NCBI RefSeq assembly: GCF_902459765.1 | Contig: NZ_CABPSP010000001.1 | Coordinates: forward strand, 613,689-677,688 | DNA: 64,000 bases | Direction of reading: 5' to 3' | Source: Pandoraea anapnoica | GTDB taxonomy: Bacteria > Pseudomonadota > Gammaproteobacteria > Burkholderiales > Burkholderiaceae | Part shown: positions 33,454 to 42,377 of the stretch, in pieces | Layout: every line of letters starts with the position of its first letter | Numbering within the stretch: the first letter of the stretch is position 1 | The notes under the pieces: generated by a model | What the model was told of the DNA's origin: nothing | The model's database searches: none | What the model saw: only the letters and a program-made list of their open reading frames with translations | Made by a program: the position numbers and the translations under genes

Positions 33454-34731
33454 TCAGAAGAACGTCTGCACGATCTCGACGACGTTGTAGTCACCGTCGA
33501 CGACCGGCAGATGACGCCACTTGTCGAACGTCAGACACGGGTGCGAGATGTCGAACGCAATCATGTCGCCCACGCGGATGTCGTCGCCCGGCGCGATGCG
33601 CAGATAGGCGTGCTGGTCCATCATGCCGGTGACTTCCCAATGCTCGGGCGTTGCCTTGGGCGACTTGCTTTCGCCCGGACGGAACTGCTGTGCCGGTTCT
33701 GGCATGCCCGCATCGAACGCGGCGTCGCGCTTGCCCAGCGCAATGATGGCGCGCTCGGGTTCGGGAATCGATTGCACGTACGCCCACAGTTGCAACGCCG
33801 GTTGCAGTTGCGAGCGCATCTGCTTTGCGATGGGATTGCGCGTCGCGATCTGTGCCTGCGCCGCCTTGTAGATACCCACGTCATGCGTGAGATAGCAGCC
33901 GGGACGTAGCGCCACGTCCAGCGGCGCGCCCACGTCCTTGTGCGCGAATTCGTCCGCGACTACGTCGTACCACGCCGAACCCGCACCCGAGAGCACTGCC
34001 GGGTTGCGTTCAACGCGACCGGCTTCGACCAGCTCGCGCGTGATGCTCACCGCGCGTTGCAGGAAGGCGCGGATGTCGGCTTCCGTGCTCAGCACGCCTT
34101 CGTACACTTCCACGCCTGCGAGTTTGACGGCGTCGTGATACTGCGTGAGTGCATCGAGCACGGCTTGCTGCTGCGCAGCGTCGCGCACGCCCGTACGACC
34201 ACCTGTCACACCGAGTTCGATCAGCACCTGAATCGTCTGACCACGCGTACGGAAGAACTCGCCCAGATGCGCCACCGCAGCAGCCGAGTCCACCAGACAG
34301 AAGAATTCGAAGTCGGCGTCCTTCAGCAGGTCGGCAATCATCGTCATGTTGCGTTTGCCGACGAGCTGGTTCGCCATGAGCACGCGGCGCACGCCGTGGT
34401 GATACGCCGCGTACGTCTGCTGTGCCGTGGCGAGCGTGATGCCCCACGCGCCACCGTCCAACTGGCGACGGAACAGCTTCGGGGCCATCGTCGTCTTCCC
34501 GTGCGGAGCGAGCTTCACGCCATATTCGTGCACGAAACGCTGCATCCAGGCGAGGTTGTGACGGATCTTGTCCTCGTAGAGCACCGCCGTCGGCAGGCTC
34601 AGGTCTTCGTTCAGCAGATTCCAGCCAAGACCGGTGGTGGCCGACGGCGCGAGCGGCGCGTCCAGCGCACCCAGCCCCTTGTTGAGGGTATCGATCATGC
34701 CGTGCTGATAGTTTGTATCATTCATTCCCAT
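33454..34731 (-). CDS. PLP-dependent D-amino-acid deaminase, D-serine/D-threonine dehydratase (DSD1) family
   Basis: Fold-type III PLP enzyme of 425 aa that deaminates hydroxylated or other D-amino acids. The PLP Lys is in KLAPHGKTTMAPKLFRRQ near residue 78. The C-terminal beta domain carries the zinc site of this family, with DQHAYLRI and ISHPCLTF giving His and Cys. The length matches the family's amino-acid deaminase group. It is divergent from an RpiR regulator, D-aminoacylase and RidA: together they would release a D-amino acid from its N-acyl form, deaminate it and clear the reactive enamine/imine. Which D-amino acid is used is not visible. Confidence 0.85.
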   Translation of the reverse strand: MGMNDTNYQHGMIDTLNKGLGALDAPLAPSATTGLGWNLLNEDLSLPTAVLYEDKIRHNLAWMQRFVHEYGVKLAPHGKTTMAPKLFRRQLDGGAWGITLATAQQTYAAYHHGVRRVLMANQLVGKRNMTMIADLLKDADFEFFCLVDSAAAVAHLGEFFRTRGQTIQVLIELGVTGGRTGVRDAAQQQAVLDALTQYHDAVKLAGVEVYEGVLSTEADIRAFLQRAVSITRELVEAGRVERNPAVLSGAGSAWYDVVADEFAHKDVGAPLDVALRPGCYLTHDVGIYKAAQAQIATRNPIAKQMRSQLQPALQLWAYVQSIPEPERAIIALGKRDAAFDAGMPEPAQQFRPGESKSPKATPEHWEVTGMMDQHAYLRIAPGDDIRVGDMIAFDISHPCLTFDKWRHLPVVDGDYNVVEIVQTFF

Positions 34732-34797
34732 CTCTCCTCATTTCTGTGCGCCGAAGGCCGCCGGATAGCTCCCATAATAGCGTTTAATTACCAGCGT

Positions 34798-34827
34798 TTG
34801 ACAGTTTTGTTATAAAGTAACAAATAT
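34798..34827 (+). promoter_or_regulatory. Promoter with an inverted repeat in its spacer, before the RpiR gene
   Basis: TTGACA (34798-34803) is a perfect -35. TTTGTTA-TAAAG-TAACAAA (34806-34824) is a perfect 7-base inverted repeat filling the spacer, and AAATAT (34822-34827) fits as -10 at 18 bases. A regulator bound there would block RNA polymerase, consistent with autoregulation by the RpiR-type protein. The divergent deaminase could share it. Confidence 0.55.
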
Positions 34828-34866
34828 TGGGCGTCCGACTGTTGAGACGCCGCACAGACCGGATAT

Positions 34867-35745
34867 ATGGCCGAAACCTTCGATATCGTGACCCGCGTTG
34901 CCGAACGCAGCGACGCCCTGAGTCAGGCTGAACGCAAAGTCGCGCAGGTCGTGCTGGAAGACGTGGCGGGCGCCGCAGCGGCGTCGATCAACGTGCTTGC
35001 AGAGCGCGCTGGCGTGAGCGAGGCGAGCGTGACCCGCTTTGCCAAGGCGATGGGCTGCCGCGACGTGCGCGACCTCAAGCTGCGACTGGCGCAGGCGGCG
35101 GTCGTCGGCCAGCGCTTTCTGGGCGCGAGCGCGGCCAACGGGCAAGACGGCGGCGAAACCATCGACCGGATTGCCGACGATATTCAGACGACGTTGCAGG
35201 TGCATCGTGGACTCATCAAGCCCGATACCGTGCGACGTGCCGCTACGCGACTGCTCTCTGCACGCATGGTGTACGCGTTCGGGATGGGCGGCGGGTCGTC
35301 GCTGCTGGCCGACGAGGCGCGCTACCGCCTTGTGCGTCTGGGCCGACCGGTCGCCAGCTATCAGGACGCCGTGCTGGCCCGCATGGTCGCGGGTACGCTC
35401 GGACGCGACGACGTCGTACTCGCCTTCTCGGTGAGCGGTCACACGCCGGAGCTGTTATCTGCCTGCGAAATTGCGCGCGAATACGGGGCGCAGGTTGTGG
35501 CCGTCACCGCGACGGGGTCGCCGCTGGCAGCGCTCGCCGACGAGGTGTTGCCGATCCGCGCGCTGGAAACCGATTTCATTTTCAAACCGTCGTCGTCGCG
35601 TTACGCGATGCTGCTTGCCATGGACGTGCTGGCTACGGAACTGGCGTTGCTCGCCAAGCCGCAGAGTCAGGCGCTGCTGCGACGAATCAAATATGTGCTC
35701 GACACACATCGGGGCGGCGGCGATCGCCAGCCTCTGGGAGACTGA
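34867..35745 (+). CDS. MurR/RpiR-family transcriptional regulator
   Basis: Regulator of 292 aa with an N-terminal RpiR helix-turn-helix (SINVLAERAGVSEASVTRFA then KAMGCRDVRDLKLRLA) and a C-terminal SIS sugar-phosphate-isomerase fold (FGMGGGSSLLADEARYRL, VLAFSVSGHTPELL). RpiR proteins usually sense phosphorylated sugars or amino-sugar derivatives. Here it is the first gene before D-aminoacylase and RidA (2-base gap), so it is likely to control D-amino-acid use. The length is normal. The ligand is unknown; N-acyl-D-amino acids or muropeptide-derived compounds are possible. Confidence 0.9.
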   Translation: MAETFDIVTRVAERSDALSQAERKVAQVVLEDVAGAAAASINVLAERAGVSEASVTRFAKAMGCRDVRDLKLRLAQAAVVGQRFLGASAANGQDGGETIDRIADDIQTTLQVHRGLIKPDTVRRAATRLLSARMVYAFGMGGGSSLLADEARYRLVRLGRPVASYQDAVLARMVAGTLGRDDVVLAFSVSGHTPELLSACEIAREYGAQVVAVTATGSPLAALADEVLPIRALETDFIFKPSSSRYAMLLAMDVLATELALLAKPQSQALLRRIKYVLDTHRGGGDRQPLGD

Positions 35746-35747
35746 CC

Positions 35748-37247
35748 ATGACTGACCGCACCGAAAATCTTGCCGATCGCACGGTCGACACGCTGATCAC
35801 CGACGTTCGTCTGGCGGACGGCTCCGGCGCGCCCATGACGGACGACCGCTTCGATGTGGCGTTGCGCGGCGGCCGCATTCACGCGATTACGCCTGCGGGC
35901 GAGCGCTCAGGCTGGCAGGCGACGCAAGTCGTCGCAGGCAACGGCAACGTGCTGAGCCCCGGCTTCATCGATGTCCATACGCACGACGACACGAACGTCG
36001 TGCGCGCGCCCGAAATGACGCCGAAGCTGTCGCAGGGCGTGACAACGGTCGTCGTCGGCAACTGCGGCATCAGCGCGTCGCCGGTCACCCTCAAGGGCGA
36101 TCCACCCGATCCGATGAACTTGCTGGGCGAGGCGAACGCCTTCCAGTACCCGACATTCGCCGCGTACGTCGAAGCGCTGGAGAAGGCGCAACCGTCAATC
36201 AATGTGGCGGCGCTGATCGGTCACACCGCGCTGCGCAACAACCATATGGATCATCTCGACCGCCCGGCGACCGAGGGCGAAATCGAAGGCATGCGCGCAC
36301 AGCTTCGCGAAGCGCTCGCCAATGGCGCGCTGGGCTTGTCGACAGGACTGGCTTATGCGAACGCGAATGCCGCACCGACCGAAGAAGTTCTCGCGCTGGC
36401 CGAACCGCTGGCTGAAGCGGGCGGTCTTTACGCCACGCACCTGCGTACCGAATTCGCCGAGATTCTCGAAGCGCTCGACGAAGCCTTCCGCATCGGACGT
36501 CATGCGCGCGTGCCGGTGGTTGTCTCGCACCTGAAGTGTGCGGGCGTCGACAACTGGGGGCGCAGCACCGAAATCCTCGAAGCGCTCGACCGCGCGCAGC
36601 GTTTTCAGCCGGTCGGCTGCGACTGCTATCCGTACACGGCCAGTTCGTCGACGCTCGATCTCAAGCAAGTCACCGACGACTTCGACATTCTCGTCACGTG
36701 GTCCCAGTCGCATCCGGATCAGGGCGGCAAACTGCTCGCGACGATTGCCGCCGACTGGGGCGTCGATCTGATGGAAGCGGCGAAGCGCCTGCAACCGGCC
36801 GGTGCTGTGTATCACTGCATGGAAGAAGACGACGTGCGCCGCATTCTGCGTCACCCGGCGACGGTGGTCGGCTCGGACGGGCTGCCCAACGACCCGTTGC
36901 CGCACCCGCGTCTGTGGGGCGCGTTCCCGCGCGTGCTGGGACGTTACAGTCGCGAGCAGGCACTGTTCCCGTTGGCGGAAGCCGTCCACAAGATGACGGG
37001 GCTTTCTGCGGAACGTTTCGGCCTGAGCGAGCGCGGATTCGTGCGCGAAGGCTATTGGGCCGACCTGGTGTTGTTCGATCCGGCGACCGTGGCCGATGCC
37101 GCGACGTTTACCGATCCGATGCAACCCGCGTATGGCATTTCGGCGGTGTGGGTCAACGGTGTGCTCTCGTGGCAGGACCGCGCACCGACGCAGAACGCGC
37201 GCGCCGGACGCTTCGTGCGTCGCGGCACGCCTCAGCCGGTGCTTTGA
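35748..37247 (+). CDS. D-aminoacylase (N-acyl-D-amino-acid deacylase)
   Basis: Amidohydrolase-superfamily enzyme of 499 aa that removes the acyl group from N-acyl-D-amino acids. Metal and active-site elements are visible: FIDVHTHDDTNVV (HxH), VVGNCGISASP (conserved Cys ligand), LIGHTALRNNHMD, YATHLRTEFAEILEAL, VVSHLKCAG and VVGSDGLPNDPLPHPR (late Asp). The C-terminal beta-strand domain ends with FVRRGTPQPVL. It starts two bases after the RpiR gene. Together with RidA and the divergent PLP deaminase it forms a D-amino-acid catabolic unit. Specificity (D-Glu, D-Asp or broad) cannot be told. Confidence 0.92.
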   Translation: MTDRTENLADRTVDTLITDVRLADGSGAPMTDDRFDVALRGGRIHAITPAGERSGWQATQVVAGNGNVLSPGFIDVHTHDDTNVVRAPEMTPKLSQGVTTVVVGNCGISASPVTLKGDPPDPMNLLGEANAFQYPTFAAYVEALEKAQPSINVAALIGHTALRNNHMDHLDRPATEGEIEGMRAQLREALANGALGLSTGLAYANANAAPTEEVLALAEPLAEAGGLYATHLRTEFAEILEALDEAFRIGRHARVPVVVSHLKCAGVDNWGRSTEILEALDRAQRFQPVGCDCYPYTASSSTLDLKQVTDDFDILVTWSQSHPDQGGKLLATIAADWGVDLMEAAKRLQPAGAVYHCMEEDDVRRILRHPATVVGSDGLPNDPLPHPRLWGAFPRVLGRYSREQALFPLAEAVHKMTGLSAERFGLSERGFVREGYWADLVLFDPATVADAATFTDPMQPAYGISAVWVNGVLSWQDRAPTQNARAGRFVRRGTPQPVL

Positions 37248-37299
37248 ACTGTTGTCATGAGCCGGTGTTGTTGAAAACGATTTGTTGAAAGGAGCGATG

Positions 37300-37692
37300 A
37301 TGAGCATCAAACGATATGGCGTGGAAGGCGGGCAGGGCACCGGTGGCCAACGCATGCCCTTTGCACGTGCGACCGAAGCCGATGGCTTCCTGTTCGTCTC
37401 GGGTCAGACCCCGATGAAAGACGGCGAAGTGATCGACGGGGGCATCGTCGCCCAGTCGCATCAGGCGATCCGGAATATGATCGCGATTCTGACTGAAGCC
37501 GGTTATGGCACTGAGCACGTCATGCGTATTGGCGTGTGGCTGGACGACCCGCGTGACTTCGCGTCGTTCAACAAGGTGTTCAAGGAGTACTTCGGCGACC
37601 ATCCGCCCGCACGCGCCTGTGTCGTGTCGAGCATGGTCATCGACTGCAAGGTGGAAGTGGACTGCGTGGCGTACAAGAAGCCTGCTGCGTAA
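37300..37692 (+). CDS. RidA-family enamine/imine deaminase
   Basis: Small trimeric RidA/YjgF-type protein of 130 aa that hydrolyses reactive enamine and imine intermediates released by PLP dehydratases. It has FARATEADGFLFVSGQTPM, QSHQAIRNMIAILTEAGYG, and the C-terminal PPARACVVSSMV, where the Arg is the catalytic substrate-binding residue, followed by CKVEVDCVAYKKP. GGAG five bases before the ATG at 37300 decides the start. It is the last gene of the D-amino-acid operon. Its job here would be to clear intermediates from the divergent D-amino-acid deaminase. Confidence 0.92.
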   Translation: MSIKRYGVEGGQGTGGQRMPFARATEADGFLFVSGQTPMKDGEVIDGGIVAQSHQAIRNMIAILTEAGYGTEHVMRIGVWLDDPRDFASFNKVFKEYFGDHPPARACVVSSMVIDCKVEVDCVAYKKPAA

Positions 37693-37724
37693 GTCACCGC
37701 TGCTGAACTACCCCCGTGTACGGA

Positions 37725-37757
37725 GAAAGCCGACGATCATCGTCGGCTTTTTTATTT
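37725..37757 (+). terminator. Rho-independent terminator after ridA
   Basis: AAAGCCGACGAT-CAT-CGTCGGCTTT stem followed by a run of T residues. It closes the RpiR/D-aminoacylase/RidA operon. Confidence 0.9.
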
Positions 37758-37883
37758 CGACGCTGTGCCTTCCGGTTGACCGAGACGGACGTTACCGTTT
37801 CGCAAAGTCTGCGGTATGCCTTCGATGGTCCGTTGTCCCGGAAGCGCGCAATCTTCAGCCTCCTAACCTGAAAGGAGGTCACC

Positions 37884-38360
37884 GTGAGATCAGGAGCCAT
37901 TGGCGGGACGGGGCCCAGTGCACCGACTGTGTCTACGTACCGGGCTGCCATCGAGTCCGCAGAAGACGCTCGCATTACGATCGAATTCCCCGTGACGCCG
38001 GATGACGTCCGCTTACGCTCTCAGACCATGAGCCGGTTGCAGCGCGGTGGAATGTCGGGTGGACTGACCGGCGTGGCCATTACGGTGCTCGGCACGCTGG
38101 GGCTTGCGTGCGGCGTCTACTATTGCTTTGAAGCCGCCCTTGCGGACGACGCGTCGTCCGCCGCACGGCAGGACCGGTGGAGCGCGGTGGGTGTTGGCGG
38201 CGGAATGGCGCTGCTGTCGTCGATTGCCGTGACGTTCGGTCTCGCACAGGTCTGCCGGTGCATGAAGAAGCAGCGTGAAGCCGGACGGGAGATGACGACG
38301 CTCAGCACGCGCGTGCAATTCGAAGCCGCGCGGGAGGTGGAGCTTCGTGACTATGCTTGA
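37884..38360 (+). CDS. Small two-span membrane protein next to a SycD-like chaperone
   Basis: A 158-aa protein of unknown family. It starts at GTG 37884, set by an excellent AAAGGAGGT ribosome site. It has two hydrophobic stretches (GVAITVLGTLGLACGVYYCF and VGVGGGMALLSSIAVTFGLA) separated by a charged loop, then a basic tail. Its end overlaps the next gene, so the two are translationally coupled. A small protein with two hydrophobic helices beside a SycD-type chaperone is the layout expected for a type III translocator and its chaperone, but no other secretion genes are present in the window. Confidence 0.7.
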   Translation: MRSGAIGGTGPSAPTVSTYRAAIESAEDARITIEFPVTPDDVRLRSQTMSRLQRGGMSGGLTGVAITVLGTLGLACGVYYCFEAALADDASSAARQDRWSAVGVGGGMALLSSIAVTFGLAQVCRCMKKQREAGREMTTLSTRVQFEAAREVELRDYA

Positions 38361-38868
38361 CGATCCGTCGGGACGCCCGCCCTCGTCTGCGTTCGTGGCC
38401 GGAAAGATCGAGGCAGCGCTCGCGGCGGTGCGCGATGCCGAGGCGCAACGTGAGGCGATGGATCTGCCGCGTCCCGGTGCGTGGGACGCCGCGCAGTGCG
38501 ACGCCGTCTATCGCTGTGGCTACGGGGCGTTTGAGCGCGGCGACTTTGCTCAGGCCATCGAGTGCTTTGCGCCGCTGCTGTCCGCGTGTCCACTGGAAGC
38601 GGACTACGCGGTGGCGCTGGCGCTATCGATGCAACGTCAGGGCGAGCCTGAAGCCGCGCTGCCGCTGTTCATGGCGGCGGCACTCCTGGACGAAGACGCC
38701 CCCGGGCCCATGTATCGCGTGGGGGAGTGTCTGATCGAGCTGCGGCAGTTCGACGGCGCATGCCAGGCGATGAAGCAGACGCTGGCGCGTTGCGGCGGCG
38801 AGCCGAAATACGCCAACGTCAGAAACGCCGCGTCGAGACTGATGGCCAAGTTGGGCTATCTCGGCTGA
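38347..38868 (+). CDS. SycD/LcrH-like tetratricopeptide chaperone
   Basis: A 173-aa protein with about three TPR repeats (about residues 50-150): AVYRCGYGAFERGDFAQAIE, then YAVALALSMQRQGEPEAAL, then PMYRVGECLIELRQFDGAC. This length and repeat spacing match type III secretion class-II chaperones of the SycD/LcrH group, which hold hydrophobic translocators in the cytoplasm. It is coupled to the upstream membrane protein. The start is GTG 38347 or ATG 38353; both have GGAG-type sites. As an orphan pair its client is probably the neighbour. Plain TPR scaffold is the alternative. Confidence 0.65.
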   Translation: MTMLDDPSGRPPSSAFVAGKIEAALAAVRDAEAQREAMDLPRPGAWDAAQCDAVYRCGYGAFERGDFAQAIECFAPLLSACPLEADYAVALALSMQRQGEPEAALPLFMAAALLDEDAPGPMYRVGECLIELRQFDGACQAMKQTLARCGGEPKYANVRNAASRLMAKLGYLG

Positions 38869-38883
38869 CGGCTCTGGTATCGC

Positions 38884-39711
38884 TTACTGACGCGCCGTAC
38901 GTGCGTTGTCCGGCATCGGCAACGTGAAGTTGGTACGGAACGGATTGATATCGAGTCCACCGCGTCGCGTGTAGCGGGCGTAGACCGCCAACTGGGTCGG
39001 CTTGCACTGACGCATGATGTCCATGAAGATCCCTTCCACGCATTGCTCGTGAAAGCCGGTGTGGCGCCGGTACGAAATCACGTACTTGAGCAAGCCTTCC
39101 TGATTGATCGGCGGGCCGACGTAACGGATCTGCAAGCTACCCCAGTCGGGCTGGCCGGTGACCGGGCAGTTCGATTTGAGCAGGTTAGACACAAGCGTTT
39201 CGTCCACGGGCGCTTCGTCGAACGCGGCGGTGAGCAGCGATGCATCCGGCACGTAGATGTCGGTATCGATGTCGAGTCGGTCGACGAGCAAGCCGTCGAG
39301 TTCGTCGAGTTCGAGCTTGCCAAATCCGCTCGGCTCCACGAGTCGCACCTGGACCGGCGCGCCTGCGGCTTCCGACAGGTCTTGCTGGATCAGGGCGCGC
39401 GCGGCGTCGACATTCGCCAGCTTCGTCTGCGCGAACGAGCCGAGGTAGAGCTTGAACGACTTCGACTCGATGATGAACGGCGAATCGGCGGGCACCATGG
39501 CGGTCAGCAGGGCGATTTGCGGCTTGCCCTTTTCGTTGAGCCACGAGAGTTCGTAGCCGTTCCAGATGTCCGCGCCGAAGAACGGCAGGGCGTCGGGTAC
39601 GCCGATTTCCGCACGTGCGGGCGCACGGGCGATCGGAAAAAGTTGGGACGGGTCGTACTGCTCGGTGTAGGCAACTTCCTTGCCCAGCGAGGATTGTTCA
39701 GGCGTGGTCAT
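38884..39711 (-). CDS. queF: 7-cyano-7-deazaguanine reductase QueF (preQ1 synthase), type II
   Basis: NADPH-dependent reduction of preQ0 to preQ1 in queuosine synthesis. The long, two-domain E. coli-like form of about 275 aa. The QueF motif [16 protein letters not shown] is near residue 83. The catalytic Cys that forms a thioimide with preQ0 is in [14 protein letters not shown], and the second domain holds [14 protein letters not shown] chose the ATG at 39711 ([12 protein letters not shown]) as the family start; one at 39726 is in frame. It overlaps the end of the 5'-nucleotidase gene on the same strand by a few bases, so they are co-transcribed. It complements queH at 4.7 kb. Confidence 0.95.
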   Translation of the reverse strand: MTTPEQSSLGKEVAYTEQYDPSQLFPIARAPARAEIGVPDALPFFGADIWNGYELSWLNEKGKPQIALLTAMVPADSPFIIESKSFKLYLGSFAQTKLANVDAARALIQQDLSEAAGAPVQVRLVEPSGFGKLELDELDGLLVDRLDIDTDIYVPDASLLTAAFDEAPVDETLVSNLLKSNCPVTGQPDWGSLQIRYVGPPINQEGLLKYVISYRRHTGFHEQCVEGIFMDIMRQCKPTQLAVYARYTRRGGLDINPFRTNFTLPMPDNARTARQ

Positions 39712-40678
39712 GATTGGCGATGCCACTGATGACGTGACCGGTCGGGGAGACGCGGGCCGCCGATTCGCAGTGGCGTGTCTGATCGTCGAAGAAGAAATCG
39801 GGCTCGAACTCGCGCAGAAATGCGCCTTTGTCCAGCCCGCCCAGGAACATCGCCTCGTCGATGTCGATTTTCCAGTCCATCAGCGTGCGAATGGCACGCT
39901 CGTGCGCCGGGGCCGAGCGCGCTGTGACCAGCGCGGTGCGGATTTTGACCGGCACTTCATGGCCTGCGAGGGTTTGCAAACGGTGCAGCGCGAGCAACAG
40001 CGGCTTGAACGGGCCGGGAGGCAATGGCGTGGCGGCGCGCTCGATTTCGTGCTGCTGGAAGGCGTCGAGGCCATTGCGCTGGAAGACCTGCTCGGCCTCG
40101 TCGGAGAAGAGCACCGCGTCGCCGTCGAAAGCGATGCGGATTTCGTCGGGATGCAATTCGGCTTTTTTCGCAGAGTCCGGATACACGCGTGCGGCCGGGA
40201 AGCCGGCGGCAAGCGCACCGCGCACATCGCGCTCGTTCGCCGACAGGAACAGATGCGCCCCCAGTGCGTTGAGATAGCCGAACGGGTCGCGTCCGCGCGT
40301 GAACACACCGCGCTCGATCTTGAGATCGAGCTGTCGCGCCGAGCGGAACACGCGCATGCCGCTCACGGGATCGTTGCGCGAGAGCACCACGACTTCCACA
40401 CGATGTTTGTCTTTCGTGTCACCGGCACCACCGGCTCCATTGGCCCCATTGGCACCGCTGGTATCACCGCCCTGATTGAACGCGAGCAGCTTCTGTACGA
40501 GCGGGAAAGCGACGCCCGCCGGCGCGGGCGTGTCGAGGCGGTCGAGCTGATACTGCATGTACGACTGATCGTCGCCGCTCGCCACGCCAGCGTCGAACAC
40601 GCGATTCTCTTCTTCGAAGTCGAACAGCGCGCGCGACGAGATCGCGACAACGAGTTTGTTCTCGAGCGTGATGGGCAT
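39698..40678 (-). CDS. 5'-nucleotidase (PF06189, cN-I related)
   Basis: HAD-fold nucleotidase of 326 aa related to cytosolic 5'-nucleotidase I; it dephosphorylates nucleoside monophosphates. Family regions are [20 protein letters not shown] at the start, [20 protein letters not shown] (metal/nucleophile Asp pair) near residue 185, [16 protein letters not shown], and [15 protein letters not shown] near the end. A Gly/Ala-rich low-complexity insert (GANGANGAGGAG) sits near residue 75. It precedes queF and overlaps it slightly. A link between nucleotide salvage and 7-deazaguanine synthesis from GTP is possible but unproven. Confidence 0.88.
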   Translation of the reverse strand: MPITLENKLVVAISSRALFDFEEENRVFDAGVASGDDQSYMQYQLDRLDTPAPAGVAFPLVQKLLAFNQGGDTSGANGANGAGGAGDTKDKHRVEVVVLSRNDPVSGMRVFRSARQLDLKIERGVFTRGRDPFGYLNALGAHLFLSANERDVRGALAAGFPAARVYPDSAKKAELHPDEIRIAFDGDAVLFSDEAEQVFQRNGLDAFQQHEIERAATPLPPGPFKPLLLALHRLQTLAGHEVPVKIRTALVTARSAPAHERAIRTLMDWKIDIDEAMFLGGLDKGAFLREFEPDFFFDDQTRHCESAARVSPTGHVISGIANHDHA

Positions 40679-40726
40679 GGCGGCGGCGATTTCCTGTCGT
40701 GTGTCGGTGGCTGAGTGCGTCGCGAC

Positions 40727-42256
40727 TTACCCGAGAAACAGCTTGTACACGGGGTTATCGCTTTCGTCCCAGTAAGGATAGCCGAGCGTTGCGAGGAAGT
40801 CGCGGAACGCGGCCTTCTCGTCGTTCGGGACTTGAATCCCCACGAGGATGTTGCTGTAGTCCGCGCCCTGATTCCGGTAATGGAACAGGCTGATGTTCCA
40901 GTTCGGGCTCATGGCCGAGAGGAACTTCATCAGCGCGCCCGGACGCTCCGGAAACTCGAAGCGGTACAGCACTTCGTGACTGGCCAGCGCCGAGCGGCCG
41001 CCCACCATGTAGCGGATGTGCTGCTTGGAGAGTTCGTCGTTCGACAGATCGAGCGTCGGGAAGCCGTGACGCTCGAAACCGGCCTTGATACGCTCGCCTT
41101 CGTCGCGGTTGTGCATCTGGATACCCACGAAGATGTGGGCGCTGGACGCTTCACTAATTCGGTAGTTGAACTCGGTCACATTGCGGCTGCCCACCACTTC
41201 GGTGAAGCGCTTGAAGCTGCCGCGCGCTTCGGGAATGGTAACGGCGAACACGGCTTCGCGCGCTTCACCGACCTCGGCGCGTTCGGCGACGAAGCGCAGG
41301 CGGTCGAAGTTCATGTTGGCGCCCGAGGTGATCGCGACGAGCGTTTCGCCCTTGAGCTTTTCGCGCTCGGCATACAGCTTCGCGCCCGCCACGGACAGTG
41401 CGCCGGACGGCTCCAGCACGCTGCGCGTGTCCTGGAAGACATCCTTGATGGCGGCGCAGAGCTGGTCGGTGTCGACACGCACGACTTCGTCGAGATACTC
41501 GCTGCACAGGCGGAAGGTTTCTTCGCCGACGTATTTGACGGCGGTGCCGTCAGCGAACAGACCGACGTCGTTCAGCAGGATGCGCTCGCCAGCGTGGATG
41601 GATTGCGCCATCGCGTCGGAGTCGACCGATTGCACGCCGATGACTTTGATTTCAGGACGCACGGCTTTGACGTAGGCCGCGACACCGGCCGCCAGTCCAC
41701 CGCCACCGATGGGCACGAAGATGGCATGCAGCGGGCCCTGATGTTGGCGCAGGATCTCCATGCCGATAGTGCCCTGACCGGCGATGACATCGGGGTCGTC
41801 GAACGGCGGCACGAAGGTCAGGCCGCGCTCGGCTTGCAGCGTCATGGCGTGCGCGTAGGCGTCGCTGTAGGAGTCGCCCGCGAGCACGACTTCGACGGCG
41901 CGTCCGCCGTGGGTTTTCACGGCGTCGATCTTGACCTGCGGCGTGGTGACCGGCATGACGATGACGGCCTTGCAGCCCAGACGCGCCGCCGAGTAGGCCA
42001 CGCCCTGCGCGTGGTTCCCGGCGGACGCGGTCAGCACGCCGCGCTCGCGCTCGGCCTCGCTGAGGTTGGCCATCTTGTTGTACGCGCCCCGAATCTTGAA
42101 GGAGAACACCGTCTGGTTGTCTTCGCGCTTGAGATAAATTCGATTGTGCAGCCGCATGGAAAGCGTGCGAGCCGGTTCGAGTTCGCTCTCAAAGGCGACG
42201 TCGTAGACTTTGGCGGTCAGGATCTTCTTCAGATAGTCGGGAGCTGCGTCAGACAT
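40727..42256 (-). CDS. ilvA: Threonine ammonia-lyase, biosynthetic
   Basis: First step of isoleucine synthesis: threonine to 2-oxobutanoate and ammonia. 509 aa, the long allosteric form. The PLP Lys is in VFSFKIRGAYNKM near residue 54, with ASAGNHAQGVAYSA and the phosphate-binding PIGGGGLAAGVA. Two ACT-like regulatory domains fill the C-terminal third (about 330-509; VAERAEVGEAREAVFAV and YRFEFPERPGALMKFL), expected to bind isoleucine and valine. The length and domain order are standard. It is monocistronic or follows unknown upstream sequence; the 5'-nucleotidase gene lies 48 bases downstream on the same strand. Confidence 0.95.
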   Translation of the reverse strand: MSDAAPDYLKKILTAKVYDVAFESELEPARTLSMRLHNRIYLKREDNQTVFSFKIRGAYNKMANLSEAERERGVLTASAGNHAQGVAYSAARLGCKAVIVMPVTTPQVKIDAVKTHGGRAVEVVLAGDSYSDAYAHAMTLQAERGLTFVPPFDDPDVIAGQGTIGMEILRQHQGPLHAIFVPIGGGGLAAGVAAYVKAVRPEIKVIGVQSVDSDAMAQSIHAGERILLNDVGLFADGTAVKYVGEETFRLCSEYLDEVVRVDTDQLCAAIKDVFQDTRSVLEPSGALSVAGAKLYAEREKLKGETLVAITSGANMNFDRLRFVAERAEVGEAREAVFAVTIPEARGSFKRFTEVVGSRNVTEFNYRISEASSAHIFVGIQMHNRDEGERIKAGFERHGFPTLDLSNDELSKQHIRYMVGGRSALASHEVLYRFEFPERPGALMKFLSAMSPNWNISLFHYRNQGADYSNILVGIQVPNDEKAAFRDFLATLGYPYWDESDNPVYKLFLG

Positions 42257-42377
42257 GATTTAGGGCTTCTTCAGGTTAGGCACATCAAGGAACAAAAGGA
42301 CAATGATAGACCAGCACTTCCGCCGGGGCGGTCGCGCTTGGTCTTTCGGGGGAAAACTGGAAAGGGGAGTGCGCGCC

